Source: Hoeflea sp. 108
GTDB taxonomy: Bacteria > Pseudomonadota > Alphaproteobacteria > Rhizobiales > Rhizobiaceae
Length of the DNA stretch: 64,000 nucleotides
Direction: 5' to 3'
Assembly (NCBI RefSeq): GCF_000372965.1
Contig: NZ_KB890024.1
Coordinates: 3,536,839-3,600,838, forward strand
Position 1 is the first letter of the stretch; the number at the start of each line of letters is the position of its first letter. This document shows positions 43,708 to 51,994 of the stretch, piece after piece. Made by a program: the position numbers and the translations under genes. Under the pieces are notes generated by a model that did no database searches, had not been told where the DNA came from, and saw only the letters and a program-made list of their open reading frames with translations.

Positions 43708-43889
43708 ATGATGGTTCCTGCCGTCTCCGGGCGGCAGGTTAAATGGGAACACGGTGAGACGTCCTCGACGCGAAACCGTGGCTGCCCCCGCAACTGTGAG
43801 CGGATAGCAATTCGGAAAACTGCCACTGGTCGTCAGGCCGGGAAGGCTCCGAGGCGCGATCACCCGCAAGCCAGGAGACCTGCCATCAT
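43708..43889 (+). ncRNA. Cobalamin (B12) riboswitch
   Basis: Closing stem ATGATGG (43708-43714) with CCATCAT (43883-43889). In between are GGTTCCTG, GGGAACACGGTGAGA, CCGTGGCTGCCCCCGCAACTG, GCCACTGG, GGGAAGG and the B12 box GCAAGCCAGGAGACCTGCC, all in canonical order. The ABC transporter start is 120 bases downstream. No clear intrinsic terminator follows, so control may be at translation of the first open frame. Confidence 0.96.
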
Positions 43890-43930
43890 CCGATTAACTC
43901 AACCGGCCGGGGTGTGCCGCGGAGATGATG

Positions 43931-44035
43931 ATGGTTGCGACTGCCCTTTTCGGTACCGGCGCGCTGACCGGATCGTTCTGCCTGCTCCGCCTGATCGCGG
44001 AGACAGGGCATGCTCGATCGCGTCCACGCCGCTAG
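43931..44035 (+). CDS. Possible 34-residue leader ORF between riboswitch and transporter
   Basis: ATG 43931 (with ATGs also at 43925 and 43928) follows CGCGGAG. It encodes MVATALFGTGALTGSFCLLRLIAETG and about eight more residues, broken here as a hydrophobic N-terminus and a basic end (HARSRPRR). Its stop lies inside the ATPase gene (44010 start), in another frame. It could couple riboswitch control to the transporter, or encode a tiny membrane peptide. No family recognised. Confidence 0.35.
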   Translation: MVATALFGTGALTGSFCLLRLIAETGHARSRPRR

Positions 44036-44825
44036 CCGCCTTGTCGGCTCGACCCCGGCACTTCTCGAACTCGACGGCGTAAGCTGGGGGCCGCGCGCTT
44101 CCAGGCCCATCCTCGAACCGGTGACGCTGTCGGTCGCGCCTGGCGAGTTGCTGGCCATCGTCGGCCCCAATGGCGCCGGCAAGTCGAGCCTGCTGCGCTG
44201 CCTCTACCGCTACCACAGGCCGGTTACGGGCACTGTCCGGCTCGACGGCGCCGACATCTGGAAAATGAGGCCGCGCGATTGCGCCCGCCGCATCGCAACC
44301 GTGCTGCAGGAAAGCGCCTCCGACTTCGGCCTGACGGTCGCCGAGATCGTCGAGCTGGGCCTGACACCGCATGCGGCCGGCTTCGGCACCAGCGGTGACG
44401 ACTACGAAAAAGTCGAGGCCGCTCTTGCCCTGCTCAGCCTGACCGCCCTTGCTGCGCGCGATTTCAACTCGCTGTCCGGCGGCGAAAAGCAGCGCGTCAT
44501 GATTGCCCGTGCGCTGGTGCAGCGGCCCGATCTTCTGATCCTCGACGAGCCGACCAACCATTTGGACATCCGCCACCAGCTCGAGGTGCTGGAACTGCTC
44601 GGCAATCTCGGCTGCACCGTCATCGTCTCGCTGCACGATCTGGCGCTCGCATCCGCCCATGCCGACCGCGTGCTGGTGATGGATGGCGGCCGCGCGATCG
44701 CCTGCGGCAAACCTGCCGAGATCCTGACGCCCGAGCGCATCCGCCGGAGCTTTGCCGTCGGCGCCACCCTCGACGACCATCCCGTCACCGGCCGCCCGCG
44801 CTTTTCCTTCCATCTCGAACGCTGA
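44010..44825 (+). CDS. btuD: Corrinoid ABC transporter ATP-binding protein (BtuD-like)
   Basis: 271 residues. FecE/BtuD-type ATPase: Walker A GPNGAGKSS (52-60), Q-loop VLQESASDFGLTVAEIV, signature LSGGEKQR (155-162), Walker B LLILDEP (175-181), His switch VSLHDLALAS. Order ATPase - binding protein - permease, all behind a cobalamin riboswitch, argues for vitamin B12 or another corrinoid as substrate. The BtuD name rests on context, not on sequence alone. Confidence 0.75.
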   Translation: MLDRVHAASRLVGSTPALLELDGVSWGPRASRPILEPVTLSVAPGELLAIVGPNGAGKSSLLRCLYRYHRPVTGTVRLDGADIWKMRPRDCARRIATVLQESASDFGLTVAEIVELGLTPHAAGFGTSGDDYEKVEAALALLSLTALAARDFNSLSGGEKQRVMIARALVQRPDLLILDEPTNHLDIRHQLEVLELLGNLGCTVIVSLHDLALASAHADRVLVMDGGRAIACGKPAEILTPERIRRSFAVGATLDDHPVTGRPRFSFHLER

Positions 44826-44843
44826 CAAACCAAAGGAGCCCCA

Positions 44844-45788
44844 ATGCGCCTGCCCCTCATCGCCGCCGCCCTGCTCGCCACCTGCGCCTCCTCAATGGCC
44901 AGCGGCTTCCCCGTCACCGTCAAGAGCTGCAACCGCGACGTGACCTTCGAAGCCGCGCCCAAGCGCGCCGTCTCGCACGACGTCAACCTGACCGAAATGA
45001 TGCTGGCGCTCGGCCTCGCCGACCGCATGGTCGGCTATTCCGGCATATCGGGCTGGAAGACGCTGGACGAAAACCTGCGCAAGGGTGTGGGCGAACTGCC
45101 CGAGCTCGCGCCGAAATACGTCACCAAGGAAGTGCTGCTCGGCGTCGACACCGATCTGTTCTTCGCCGGCTGGAACTACGGCATGAAGGTCGGCGGCGAC
45201 GTGACCCCCGAGACGCTCGCGCCCTTCAACATCGCGGTCTACGAGCTGACCGAGAGCTGCATCCACATCATGAAGAAGGACAAGTCATCGCTTCAGGACA
45301 TGTATGCCGACCTGCTCAATCTCGGCGCGATCTTCGGCGTGCGCGAGAAGGCCGATGCGCTGGTATCCGGCTACGAGAAGGAGCTCGCCGACTTCCAGGC
45401 GACGCTGCCCAAGCTCGACAAGCCGGTGAACGTGTTCCTCTACGATTCCGGCGAGCAGAAGCCCTTTACCGCCGGTCGTTACGCCATGCCGACGGCAATC
45501 ATCGAGGCTGCCGGCGGCAGGAACATCGCCGACGACGTCGAGTCGAGCTGGGCCGAGATCGGCTGGGAGCCTGTCATCGAGCGCAACCCCGACATGGTGG
45601 TGATCGTCAACTATGGCGAAGTGACCGCAGAGCAGAAGATCGAGTTCATGCGCACCAACCCGGCCTTCAAGGACATCGCAGCGGTGAAGAACAACCGCTT
45701 CTTCGTGCTCGAATACAACGAGGCGACGCCGGGGCCGCGCAACATCGCAGCGATCAAGCGCCTCGCAGCCGCTGTGCGGGCCGGCTGA
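44844..45788 (+). CDS. btuF: Corrinoid-binding periplasmic protein (BtuF-like)
   Basis: 314 residues. Signal peptide (LPLIAAALLATCASSMAS), then a two-lobed class III binding protein: KRAVSHDVNLTEMMLALGLADRMVGYSG in the first lobe (family motif region) and YAMPTAIIEAAGGRNIADD in the second. AAAGGAG ribosome site. The acidic residues that dock BtuC (Glu in each lobe) are plausible but not verifiable here. Confidence 0.72.
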   Translation: MRLPLIAAALLATCASSMASGFPVTVKSCNRDVTFEAAPKRAVSHDVNLTEMMLALGLADRMVGYSGISGWKTLDENLRKGVGELPELAPKYVTKEVLLGVDTDLFFAGWNYGMKVGGDVTPETLAPFNIAVYELTESCIHIMKKDKSSLQDMYADLLNLGAIFGVREKADALVSGYEKELADFQATLPKLDKPVNVFLYDSGEQKPFTAGRYAMPTAIIEAAGGRNIADDVESSWAEIGWEPVIERNPDMVVIVNYGEVTAEQKIEFMRTNPAFKDIAAVKNNRFFVLEYNEATPGPRNIAAIKRLAAAVRAG

Positions 45789-45790
45789 CC

Positions 45791-46849
45791 GTGTCGCACC
45801 GCCACCTCGTCGCAGGGCCGCGACATGTCCTGATCCATGCCATGCCGGCCCTGATCCCGGGGCTGGTGGTCGCGCTCGTCATCGCCATGGTCATCGCCGT
45901 CGGCGTCGGCCCGGTGGCGATCCCGCTCGAGACCGTGTGGGGCGTGATCGCCAACAAGCTGATACCTGGCAGCGTCGAGGTGGTCTGGTCGAGCGGTCGC
46001 GAAAACATCGTCTGGGACGTGCGCGCGCCGCGCGTCATCCTGGGAGCTGTCGTCGGCGCATCGCTGGCGTTGGTGGGCGCGGCACTGCAATCGGTGACGC
46101 GCAACCCGCTTGCCGACCCGCATCTGCTGGGCATTTCGTCGGGCGCGGCTTTCGGCGCCATCATGGCGCTGATCCATGTCGGCATGGTGTTCGGCACGGC
46201 AACCGTGCCGGTCTTCGCCTTTGCCGGCGCAATGGCAGCGACGGCGCTGGTGCTGGCGATCGCCAACCTGACGCGGGTGCAGTCTGCCGGGCAGCTGATC
46301 CTTGCCGGCGTGGCGGTGAGTTTCATCATCTCCGCCGCTGCCAACCTGTCGATCTTCATCGGCGACCCAAAGGCCGCCCATGTGGCGATCTTCTGGATGC
46401 TCGGCGGCCTCGGCCTGGCGCAATGGAGCCACCTGCCCTACCCGCTCATCGCCCTGGTGCTTGGCGGCGCCTGGCTGCTGATGCAGACCCGCAACCTCAA
46501 CGCCATGACGCTCGGCGACGAGAGCGCGACTGCGCTCGGCATCCCGGCTCGTCGCTTCCGGCTCAAGGTCTTCGTCGTCTGCGCACTGCTGACCGGCTGT
46601 GCGGTCGCCTATTCGGGCGTCATCGCCTTCGTCGGCCTGATGATCCCGCACATCGTGCGCTTCTTCGTCGGCGGCGACTACCGCCGGGTTCTGCCGCTGT
46701 CGGCGCTGGTCGGAGCCATATTCCTGATCGCCGCCGACATGGCCGCCCGCACCGTGATGCCGCCGCAGGACATGCCGCTCGGCATCGTCACCGGACTGAT
46801 CGGCGGCGTGGCTTTCGTGGTGCTGATGCGCCGCCGGACAACAAATTGA
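45791..46849 (+). CDS. btuC: Corrinoid ABC transporter permease (BtuC/FecCD-like)
   Basis: 352 residues from GTG 45791, two bases after the binding-protein stop. FecCD permease with about nine or ten helices; RAPRVILGAVVGASLALVGAALQ and ADPHLLGISSGAAFGA are family signatures, as is FVGLMIPHIVRFFVG. Last gene of the riboswitch operon. The trp leader promoter lies just beyond it. Confidence 0.78.
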   Translation: MSHRHLVAGPRHVLIHAMPALIPGLVVALVIAMVIAVGVGPVAIPLETVWGVIANKLIPGSVEVVWSSGRENIVWDVRAPRVILGAVVGASLALVGAALQSVTRNPLADPHLLGISSGAAFGAIMALIHVGMVFGTATVPVFAFAGAMAATALVLAIANLTRVQSAGQLILAGVAVSFIISAAANLSIFIGDPKAAHVAIFWMLGGLGLAQWSHLPYPLIALVLGGAWLLMQTRNLNAMTLGDESATALGIPARRFRLKVFVVCALLTGCAVAYSGVIAFVGLMIPHIVRFFVGGDYRRVLPLSALVGAIFLIAADMAARTVMPPQDMPLGIVTGLIGGVAFVVLMRRRTTN

Positions 46850-46889
46850 CGGACAGTTGGTAATGCAATGCAACACGACGCAAATCCGG

Positions 46890-46918
46890 TTGCGCCGCCG
46901 ATTTTTCGCCGCTATGCA
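46890..46918 (+). promoter_or_regulatory. Probable trpL promoter
   Basis: TTGCGC (46890-46895), 17-bp spacer, CTATGCAT with the -10 hexamer TATGCA (46913-46918). This fits the rhizobial sigma-70 pattern CTTGAC-N17-CTATAT. It places transcription start at about 46925-46926, that is at the trpL ATG. Confidence 0.6.
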
Positions 46919-46925
46919 TTTGCCC

Positions 46926-46970
46926 ATGAACACGACTTCGCTCCAGAACACTTGGTGGCGGGCCAGCTGA
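46926..46970 (+). CDS. trpL: trp leader peptide with tandem Trp codons
   Basis: 14 residues, MNTTSLQNTWWRAS, with two adjacent TGG codons (residues 10-11) and a TGA stop at 46968-46970. This is the ribosome-stalling leader of trpE(G) attenuation known from Sinorhizobium. No Shine-Dalgarno site is visible, consistent with a leaderless transcript starting at the ATG, as described for S. meliloti trpL. Confidence 0.88.
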   Translation: MNTTSLQNTWWRAS

Positions 46971-47047
46971 CAGCGGCCTCTTGAAGCGCGTGCGCGTGAA
47001 AATTGTGGTGGCCGCAACGGGAATTCCGGGCGGCCATTTGCTTTTTT
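46953..47047 (+). promoter_or_regulatory. trp attenuator (antiterminator and terminator)
   Basis: Terminator stem TGGCCGC (47009-47015) with GCGGCCA (47030-47036), followed by TTTGCTTTTTT. The upstream GCGGCC at 46973-46978, just after the trpL stop, is complementary to GGCCGC at 47010-47015 and can form the competing antiterminator. Stalling at the Trp codons would favour the antiterminator. The terminated product is the type of small RNA called rnTrpL in S. meliloti. Confidence 0.85.
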
Positions 47048-47092
47048 CGAACCAGGCTCCGGAACCTCCAGCGGCAAGAGATGGAGACGGGA

Positions 47093-49282
47093 ATGACGGT
47101 GGAAATCCTCGAAAATGGCGCTGAGCGCTTTGTCACCGGAGGTGGCATTGCGATCACGAGAGAGCGCCACGAGACCGCCTATGCCGGGGCGATCGAGACC
47201 TATCTCGACGGACTCAACAGCCGGCGTGGCGCGGTCTTTTCCTCGAACTACGAATATCCTGGCCGCTACACCCGCTGGGACACCGCCATCATCGACCCGC
47301 CGCTGGTGATCTCGGCCCGCGGCCGCGCCATGAAGATCGAAGCGCTCAACGCGCGCGGCGAAGCCCTGTTGCCCGTCATCGGCAAGACGCTGGCTGCCCT
47401 GTCGGAAGTGACAATCGGCGAAACCAGCGCACGCCTGATCAAGCTCGAAGTCGAAACGCCCGGCCGCGTCTTCACCGAGGAAGAGCGCTCGCGCGTGCCT
47501 TCGGTGTTCACCGTGCTGCGCGCCATCACCGCCCTGTTCAAGACCGACGACGACAGCAATCTCGGCCTCTACGGCGCCTTCGGCTACGATCTCGCCTTCC
47601 AGTTCGACCCCGTCCAGCACAAGCTCGAACGCAAGGAAAGCCAGCGCGACCTGGTGCTGTTCCTGCCCGACGAAATCCTTGTCGTCGACCACTATTCGGC
47701 CAAGGCCTGGCACGACCGCTACGACTATGCCGGCGCAGACTTCTCGACCATTGGCGTCGCTCGCGACAGCGTCGTCGAACCGTTCAAGACCTCCGACCGC
47801 ATTCCGCCGCGCGGCGACCATGAGCCGGGCGAATACGCCCAGCTGGTGCGCCGGGCGATGGACAGCTTCAAGCGCGGCGATCTGTTCGAGGTCGTGCCCG
47901 GCCAGATGTTCTACGAGCGCTGCGAGACCGCACCTTCGGAGATTTCGCGTCGGCTGAAGAACATCAATCCCTCGCCCTACTCGTTCTTCATCAACCTCGG
48001 CGAAGGCGAATACCTGATCGGCGCGTCGCCCGAAATGTTCGTGCGCGTCAACGGTCGCCGGGTCGAGACCTGCCCGATCTCGGGCACCATCAAGCGCGGC
48101 GACGACGCCATCTCCGACTCAGAGCAGATTCTCAAGCTGCTCAACTCGAAGAAGGACGAATCCGAGCTCACCATGTGCTCCGACGTCGACCGCAACGACA
48201 AGTCCCGCGTCTGCGAGCCGGGCTCGGTGCGTGTCATCGGCCGCCGCCAGATCGAGATGTATTCGCGCCTGATCCACACCGTCGACCACATCGAGGGCCG
48301 CCTGCGCGAGGGCATGGACGCCTTCGACGCGTTCCTCAGCCACGCCTGGGCGGTGACGGTGACGGGCGCGCCCAAGCTCTGGGCCATGCGCTTCATCGAG
48401 AACAATGAAAAGAGCCCACGTGCCTGGTATGGCGGTGCGATCGGCATGGTGCATTTCAACGGCGACCTGAACACGGGCCTGACCCTGCGCACCATCCGCA
48501 TCAAGGACGGCATCGCCGAGGTGCGCGCCGGCGCCACCCTGCTCTACGATTCCGTTCCCGAAGAAGAAGAAGCCGAAACCGAACTGAAGGCCTCAGCCAT
48601 GCTTTCCGCCATCCGCGACGCCAAGACCGGCAACTCCGCAGGCACCGAGCGCACCACCGCGCGCGTCGGCGAAGGGGTGAAGATCCTGCTCGTCGACCAT
48701 GAGGACTCCTTCGTCCACACGCTCGCCAACTACTTCCGCCAGACCGGCGCTGACGTCTCGACCGTGCGTTCGCCGGTGCCGGAGGAAATCTTCGACCGCA
48801 TCAAGCCAGATCTCGTGGTGCTGTCGCCCGGACCCGGCACGCCCAAGGATTTCGACACGGCGGCGACGATCAAGAAGGCGCGCGACCGCGATCTGCCGAT
48901 CTTCGGTGTGTGCCTGGGCCTGCAGGCGCTGGCCGAAGCCTATGGCGGCGAGCTGCGCCAGCTGGCCGTGCCGATGCACGGCAAGCCGTCGCGCATCCGC
49001 GTCTCCAAACCCGGCATCGTCTTCTCCGGCCTGCCCAAGGAAGTGACCGTCGGCCGCTATCACTCGATCTTCGCCGACCCGGTGCGGCTGCCCTCGGACT
49101 TCGTCGTCACCGCCGAAACCGAGGACGGCGTCATCATGGCGTTTGAACACAAGAAAGAGCCGATCGCGGCGGTGCAATTCCATCCCGAATCGATCATGAC
49201 GCTCGGCCATGACGCCGGCATGCGGATGATCGAGAACGTCGTCGCGCACATGCCGCGCAAGGCCAAGGAAAAAGCGGCCTAG
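47093..49282 (+). CDS. trpE(G): Fused anthranilate synthase, components I and II
   Basis: 729 residues from ATG 47093 (GGAG seven bases upstream; ATG 47081 also in frame). First committed step of tryptophan synthesis. The TrpE part includes RGAVFSSNYEYPGRYTRWDT, the chorismate site SPEMFVRV, PISGTIKRG and MCSDVDRNDKSRVC. The glutaminase part starts near 525 (KILLVDHEDSFVHTLANYF), with catalytic Cys about 607 (FGVCLGLQAL) and HPE about 697-699. The single-chain form is typical of Rhizobiales. Controlled by the attenuator upstream. Confidence 0.96.
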   Translation: MTVEILENGAERFVTGGGIAITRERHETAYAGAIETYLDGLNSRRGAVFSSNYEYPGRYTRWDTAIIDPPLVISARGRAMKIEALNARGEALLPVIGKTLAALSEVTIGETSARLIKLEVETPGRVFTEEERSRVPSVFTVLRAITALFKTDDDSNLGLYGAFGYDLAFQFDPVQHKLERKESQRDLVLFLPDEILVVDHYSAKAWHDRYDYAGADFSTIGVARDSVVEPFKTSDRIPPRGDHEPGEYAQLVRRAMDSFKRGDLFEVVPGQMFYERCETAPSEISRRLKNINPSPYSFFINLGEGEYLIGASPEMFVRVNGRRVETCPISGTIKRGDDAISDSEQILKLLNSKKDESELTMCSDVDRNDKSRVCEPGSVRVIGRRQIEMYSRLIHTVDHIEGRLREGMDAFDAFLSHAWAVTVTGAPKLWAMRFIENNEKSPRAWYGGAIGMVHFNGDLNTGLTLRTIRIKDGIAEVRAGATLLYDSVPEEEEAETELKASAMLSAIRDAKTGNSAGTERTTARVGEGVKILLVDHEDSFVHTLANYFRQTGADVSTVRSPVPEEIFDRIKPDLVVLSPGPGTPKDFDTAATIKKARDRDLPIFGVCLGLQALAEAYGGELRQLAVPMHGKPSRIRVSKPGIVFSGLPKEVTVGRYHSIFADPVRLPSDFVVTAETEDGVIMAFEHKKEPIAAVQFHPESIMTLGHDAGMRMIENVVAHMPRKAKEKAA

Positions 49283-49350
49283 CCCGAAATCAAGACCTTT
49301 CGCCTCGTGGCCACGCGCCGCGGGGCGAAGCCAGTTACCGAAGCGAGATC

Positions 49351-50307
49351 ATGATCCAGACCGAAACCCAGAGTTCGTCAGCCACCGTTGGCAAGTCGAC
49401 ATCGGCCAAGCAGCGCATCGCCAAGCTTGCCTTCTGGTCGATCATCATCGGCTCGCTGGTGATGGGCCTGAAGTTCCTCGCCTGGCAGCTGACCGGCTCG
49501 GTGGCGCTCTATTCGGACGCGCTCGAATCCATCGTCAACGTCGTCGCCGCCATGGCCGCCTTCTGGGCGATCAAGGTCAGCCACAAGCCGGCCGACATGG
49601 ATCACCAGCACGGCCACCACAAGGCCGAATATTTCTCGGCCGTGCTCGAAGGCGTGTTGATCGTCGTCGCCGCCCTGCTCATCCTGTTCGAGGTCTGGCG
49701 CAGCTGGGGCCACCCCATGGACACCCAGCAGTCCTGGCTCGGGCTCGGCATCAACGGCACCGCTGCCGTCATCAACGCGGTGTGGGCAAGCATGCTGATC
49801 CGTGTCGGCCGCGCCGAGCGTTCGCCGGCCATGGTCGCCGACGGCCATCACATCATGACCGACGTGGTGACATCGGCCGGCGTGCTGATCGGCCTGGTCG
49901 GCGCCATCGCCACCGGTTGGACGATCCTCGATCCGGTTCTCGCCGTCATCGTGGCGCTCAACATCCTGTGGCAGGGCTGGCACGTCATCAGCTCGTCCAT
50001 GGACGGGCTGATGGACCGCGCCGTCGAACTGGACGAGCACATGCGCATCCGCGACATCATCTCGTCCAACTCGAAGGGCGCCATCGAGGTCCACGACCTC
50101 AAGACCCGCATTGCCGGCCGCGCCACCTTCATCGAGTTCCATCTCGTGGTCGACGCCGACATGAGCGTGGGCGACAGCCACGTCATCTGCGACCGCATCG
50201 AGGACGCGCTGAAGGAAGAGATCCCCTCGGTGCGCGTCATCATCCATGTCGAGCCCGAGGACGAGGCCAAGCTGCCCAAGGGCACGGTCGCGGTGCCGTT
50301 CGCGTAA
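49351..50307 (+). CDS. Cation diffusion facilitator (metal/proton antiporter)
   Basis: 318 residues, six helices. CDF metal sites in YSDALESIVNVV (second helix) and the fifth-helix HxxxD in GHHIMTDVVTSAG; His-rich loop DMDHQHGHHKAEYFS. The cytoplasmic C-terminal domain (about 215-310) holds EVHDLKTRIAGRATFIEFHLVVD. Probably exports Zn, Fe or Mn. Monocistronic. Confidence 0.9.
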   Translation: MIQTETQSSSATVGKSTSAKQRIAKLAFWSIIIGSLVMGLKFLAWQLTGSVALYSDALESIVNVVAAMAAFWAIKVSHKPADMDHQHGHHKAEYFSAVLEGVLIVVAALLILFEVWRSWGHPMDTQQSWLGLGINGTAAVINAVWASMLIRVGRAERSPAMVADGHHIMTDVVTSAGVLIGLVGAIATGWTILDPVLAVIVALNILWQGWHVISSSMDGLMDRAVELDEHMRIRDIISSNSKGAIEVHDLKTRIAGRATFIEFHLVVDADMSVGDSHVICDRIEDALKEEIPSVRVIIHVEPEDEAKLPKGTVAVPFA

Positions 50308-50407
50308 CTGTCAGCAATGACGGCCTCGCTTGTCCCATACGGCTGGACAAATCCGTCAAATGGAAGCTCCATCCCGTCGAACGGATAGGCATATGCGAGG
50401 TCCAGAA

Positions 50408-50707
50408 ATGTTCGGCCTGATCGGAAAGATGCGGGCGCAGCCCGGCAAGCGCGACGAGCTGCTTGATATCCTGCTCGCCAGCACCGACGCCATGCCGGGT
50501 TGCCTGAGCTATGTGATTGCAAGGGATCCTTCGGATGCCGACGCGATCTGGGTCACGGAAGTCTGGGACAGCAAGGACAGCCACAAGGCGTCGCTGCAGC
50601 TGCCCGCGGTGCAAGCCGCGATCAAGCAGGCGATGCCGCTGATCGCAGGCTTCGACACCAGCATCGAGACGGAGCCGGTCGGCGGTTTCGGCCTCGCATC
50701 GGTCTGA
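50408..50707 (+). CDS. Antibiotic biosynthesis monooxygenase (ABM) domain protein
   Basis: 99 residues from ATG 50408 (GAGG eight bases upstream; an in-frame ATG at 50393 is possible). Single ferredoxin-like ABM domain: KMRAQPGKRDELLDILLAS, MPGCLSYVIARDPSDADAIWVTEVWDS and HKASLQLPAVQ. Such proteins act on quinones or heme-like substrates without cofactor; substrate unknown. Convergent with the TctC gene. Confidence 0.82.
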   Translation: MFGLIGKMRAQPGKRDELLDILLASTDAMPGCLSYVIARDPSDADAIWVTEVWDSKDSHKASLQLPAVQAAIKQAMPLIAGFDTSIETEPVGGFGLASV

Positions 50708-50781
50708 CCCGGGCAAACCAGCCGTTGAATCGGATTGGCAGGCGATTGAGCCAACCGCCTGCCGGACAAGAACAATTCGAG

Positions 50782-50812
50782 CGGCCATGCCTTCAAGGCT
50801 CGAGCATGGCCG
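50782..50812. terminator. Hairpin between convergent genes
   Basis: CGGCCATGC (50782-50790) and GCATGGCCG (50804-50812) form a perfect nine-bp stem between the ABM and TctC stops. No T-run on either strand, so termination is likely but not certain. Confidence 0.4.
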
Positions 50813-50822
50813 GCCCGCAGCA

Positions 50823-51812
50823 TCACTCCATGCTGATGTTGGCGTTCTTGACCACCGGCGCCCATTTGGCGAGCTCGGCCTTCACATGAGCGGCCAGTTC
50901 CTCCGGCGTCGAGCCGACGATCCTGGCGCTGAAGCCGTTCATCTTTTCGATGACAGCAGGGTCCTTCATCGCCTTGTTGGCCGAGGCGTTCAGCCGGTCG
51001 ATCACCTCCTTGGGCGTGCCGGCCGGCGCAAACAGCGCATTCCACGTATAGGTCTCGTAATCAGGCACGCCTGATTCAGCGATGGTCGGAATGTCGGGAA
51101 AGGACGCCGCCCGCTCGGCAGTCGTCACGCCCAGCGCCCGCAGCGTGCCGCCCTTGATGTGGGCCGAGGACGACGGCAGGTTGTCGAACATGATCGGCAC
51201 CTGGTTGCCGACGACATCGTTGAGCGCCGGCCCAGCCCCCTTATAGGGAATGTGCTGTATGTTGACGCCGGCCATGGCCTTGAACAGTTCGCCCGACAGG
51301 TGCAGGGGCGTGCCGTTGCCCGACGAGGCATAGGAGTATTTCTCCGGGTCGGCCTTGAGCAGCGCGATCAGTTCCTCGACGTTCTTGGCCGGAAGCGCGG
51401 GATTCACCACCAGCACGTTCGGCACCACGACCAGCAGCGACACGGGGGCGAAATCCTTCTCCGGATCGTAGGGCTTGGTCTTGAGGATCAGCGGGTTCAG
51501 CGCATGCGTCGCAACCGTGCCCATCAGGATGGTGTAGCCGTCGGGATCGGCGCGGGCGACACGGTCGGCGCCGATGTTGCCGCCGGCGCCGGCAACGTTC
51601 TCGACCACCACCTGCTGACCGAGATCGTCGGACATCTTCTGCGCGATGATGCGCCCGACAACGTCGGTCGACCCGCCGGCGGCGAACGGAATGACAAGGG
51701 TGACCGGACGGTCGGGGAACTGCTGGGCACCGGCGCCAGGGGCCATGGCGAGCAGCGGGGCAGCGGAAAGCCCGAGGGCCAGCGCCGCACGGCGAGTGAA
51801 CTTCGAAGTCAT
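50823..51812 (-). CDS. TctC/Bug-type tripartite tricarboxylate transporter binding protein
   Basis: 329 residues from ATG 51812, with GGGAGATG upstream. Tat-like signal TRRAALALGLSAAPLLAMAPG, then QFPDRPVTLVIPFAAGGSTDVVGR, VVENVAGAGGNIGADRVARADPDG and PYKGAGPALNDVVGNQVPIMF, the usual Bug motifs. Captures a carboxylate in the periplasm. No tctA/tctB membrane genes adjoin it; the divergent neighbour is an AbrB-family membrane protein instead. Confidence 0.9.
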   Translation of the reverse strand: MTSKFTRRAALALGLSAAPLLAMAPGAGAQQFPDRPVTLVIPFAAGGSTDVVGRIIAQKMSDDLGQQVVVENVAGAGGNIGADRVARADPDGYTILMGTVATHALNPLILKTKPYDPEKDFAPVSLLVVVPNVLVVNPALPAKNVEELIALLKADPEKYSYASSGNGTPLHLSGELFKAMAGVNIQHIPYKGAGPALNDVVGNQVPIMFDNLPSSSAHIKGGTLRALGVTTAERAASFPDIPTIAESGVPDYETYTWNALFAPAGTPKEVIDRLNASANKAMKDPAVIEKMNGFSARIVGSTPEELAAHVKAELAKWAPVVKNANISME

Positions 51813-51994
51813 CAGTGCGCATCTCCCATCTTTGCGGCAGCACCTCCTTGCCACCGCCTGGACTGCCGAACGTATGAGCTTCGCATACGCTGTCAATTCA
51901 ACGTTGGGGGCAGATCGAAACACAGCTTTCGATCGCCATCATTCGGCGCCGGCCGGGCCTGACATTTCCGAGCGAATGGGTCTAAGAGGGCATC

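Noticed and set aside
45611..47821. 736-codon minus-strand open frame across btuC, the trp leader and trpE
   Set aside because: It would run through the trp attenuator and two well-supported genes; composition is shadow-like.
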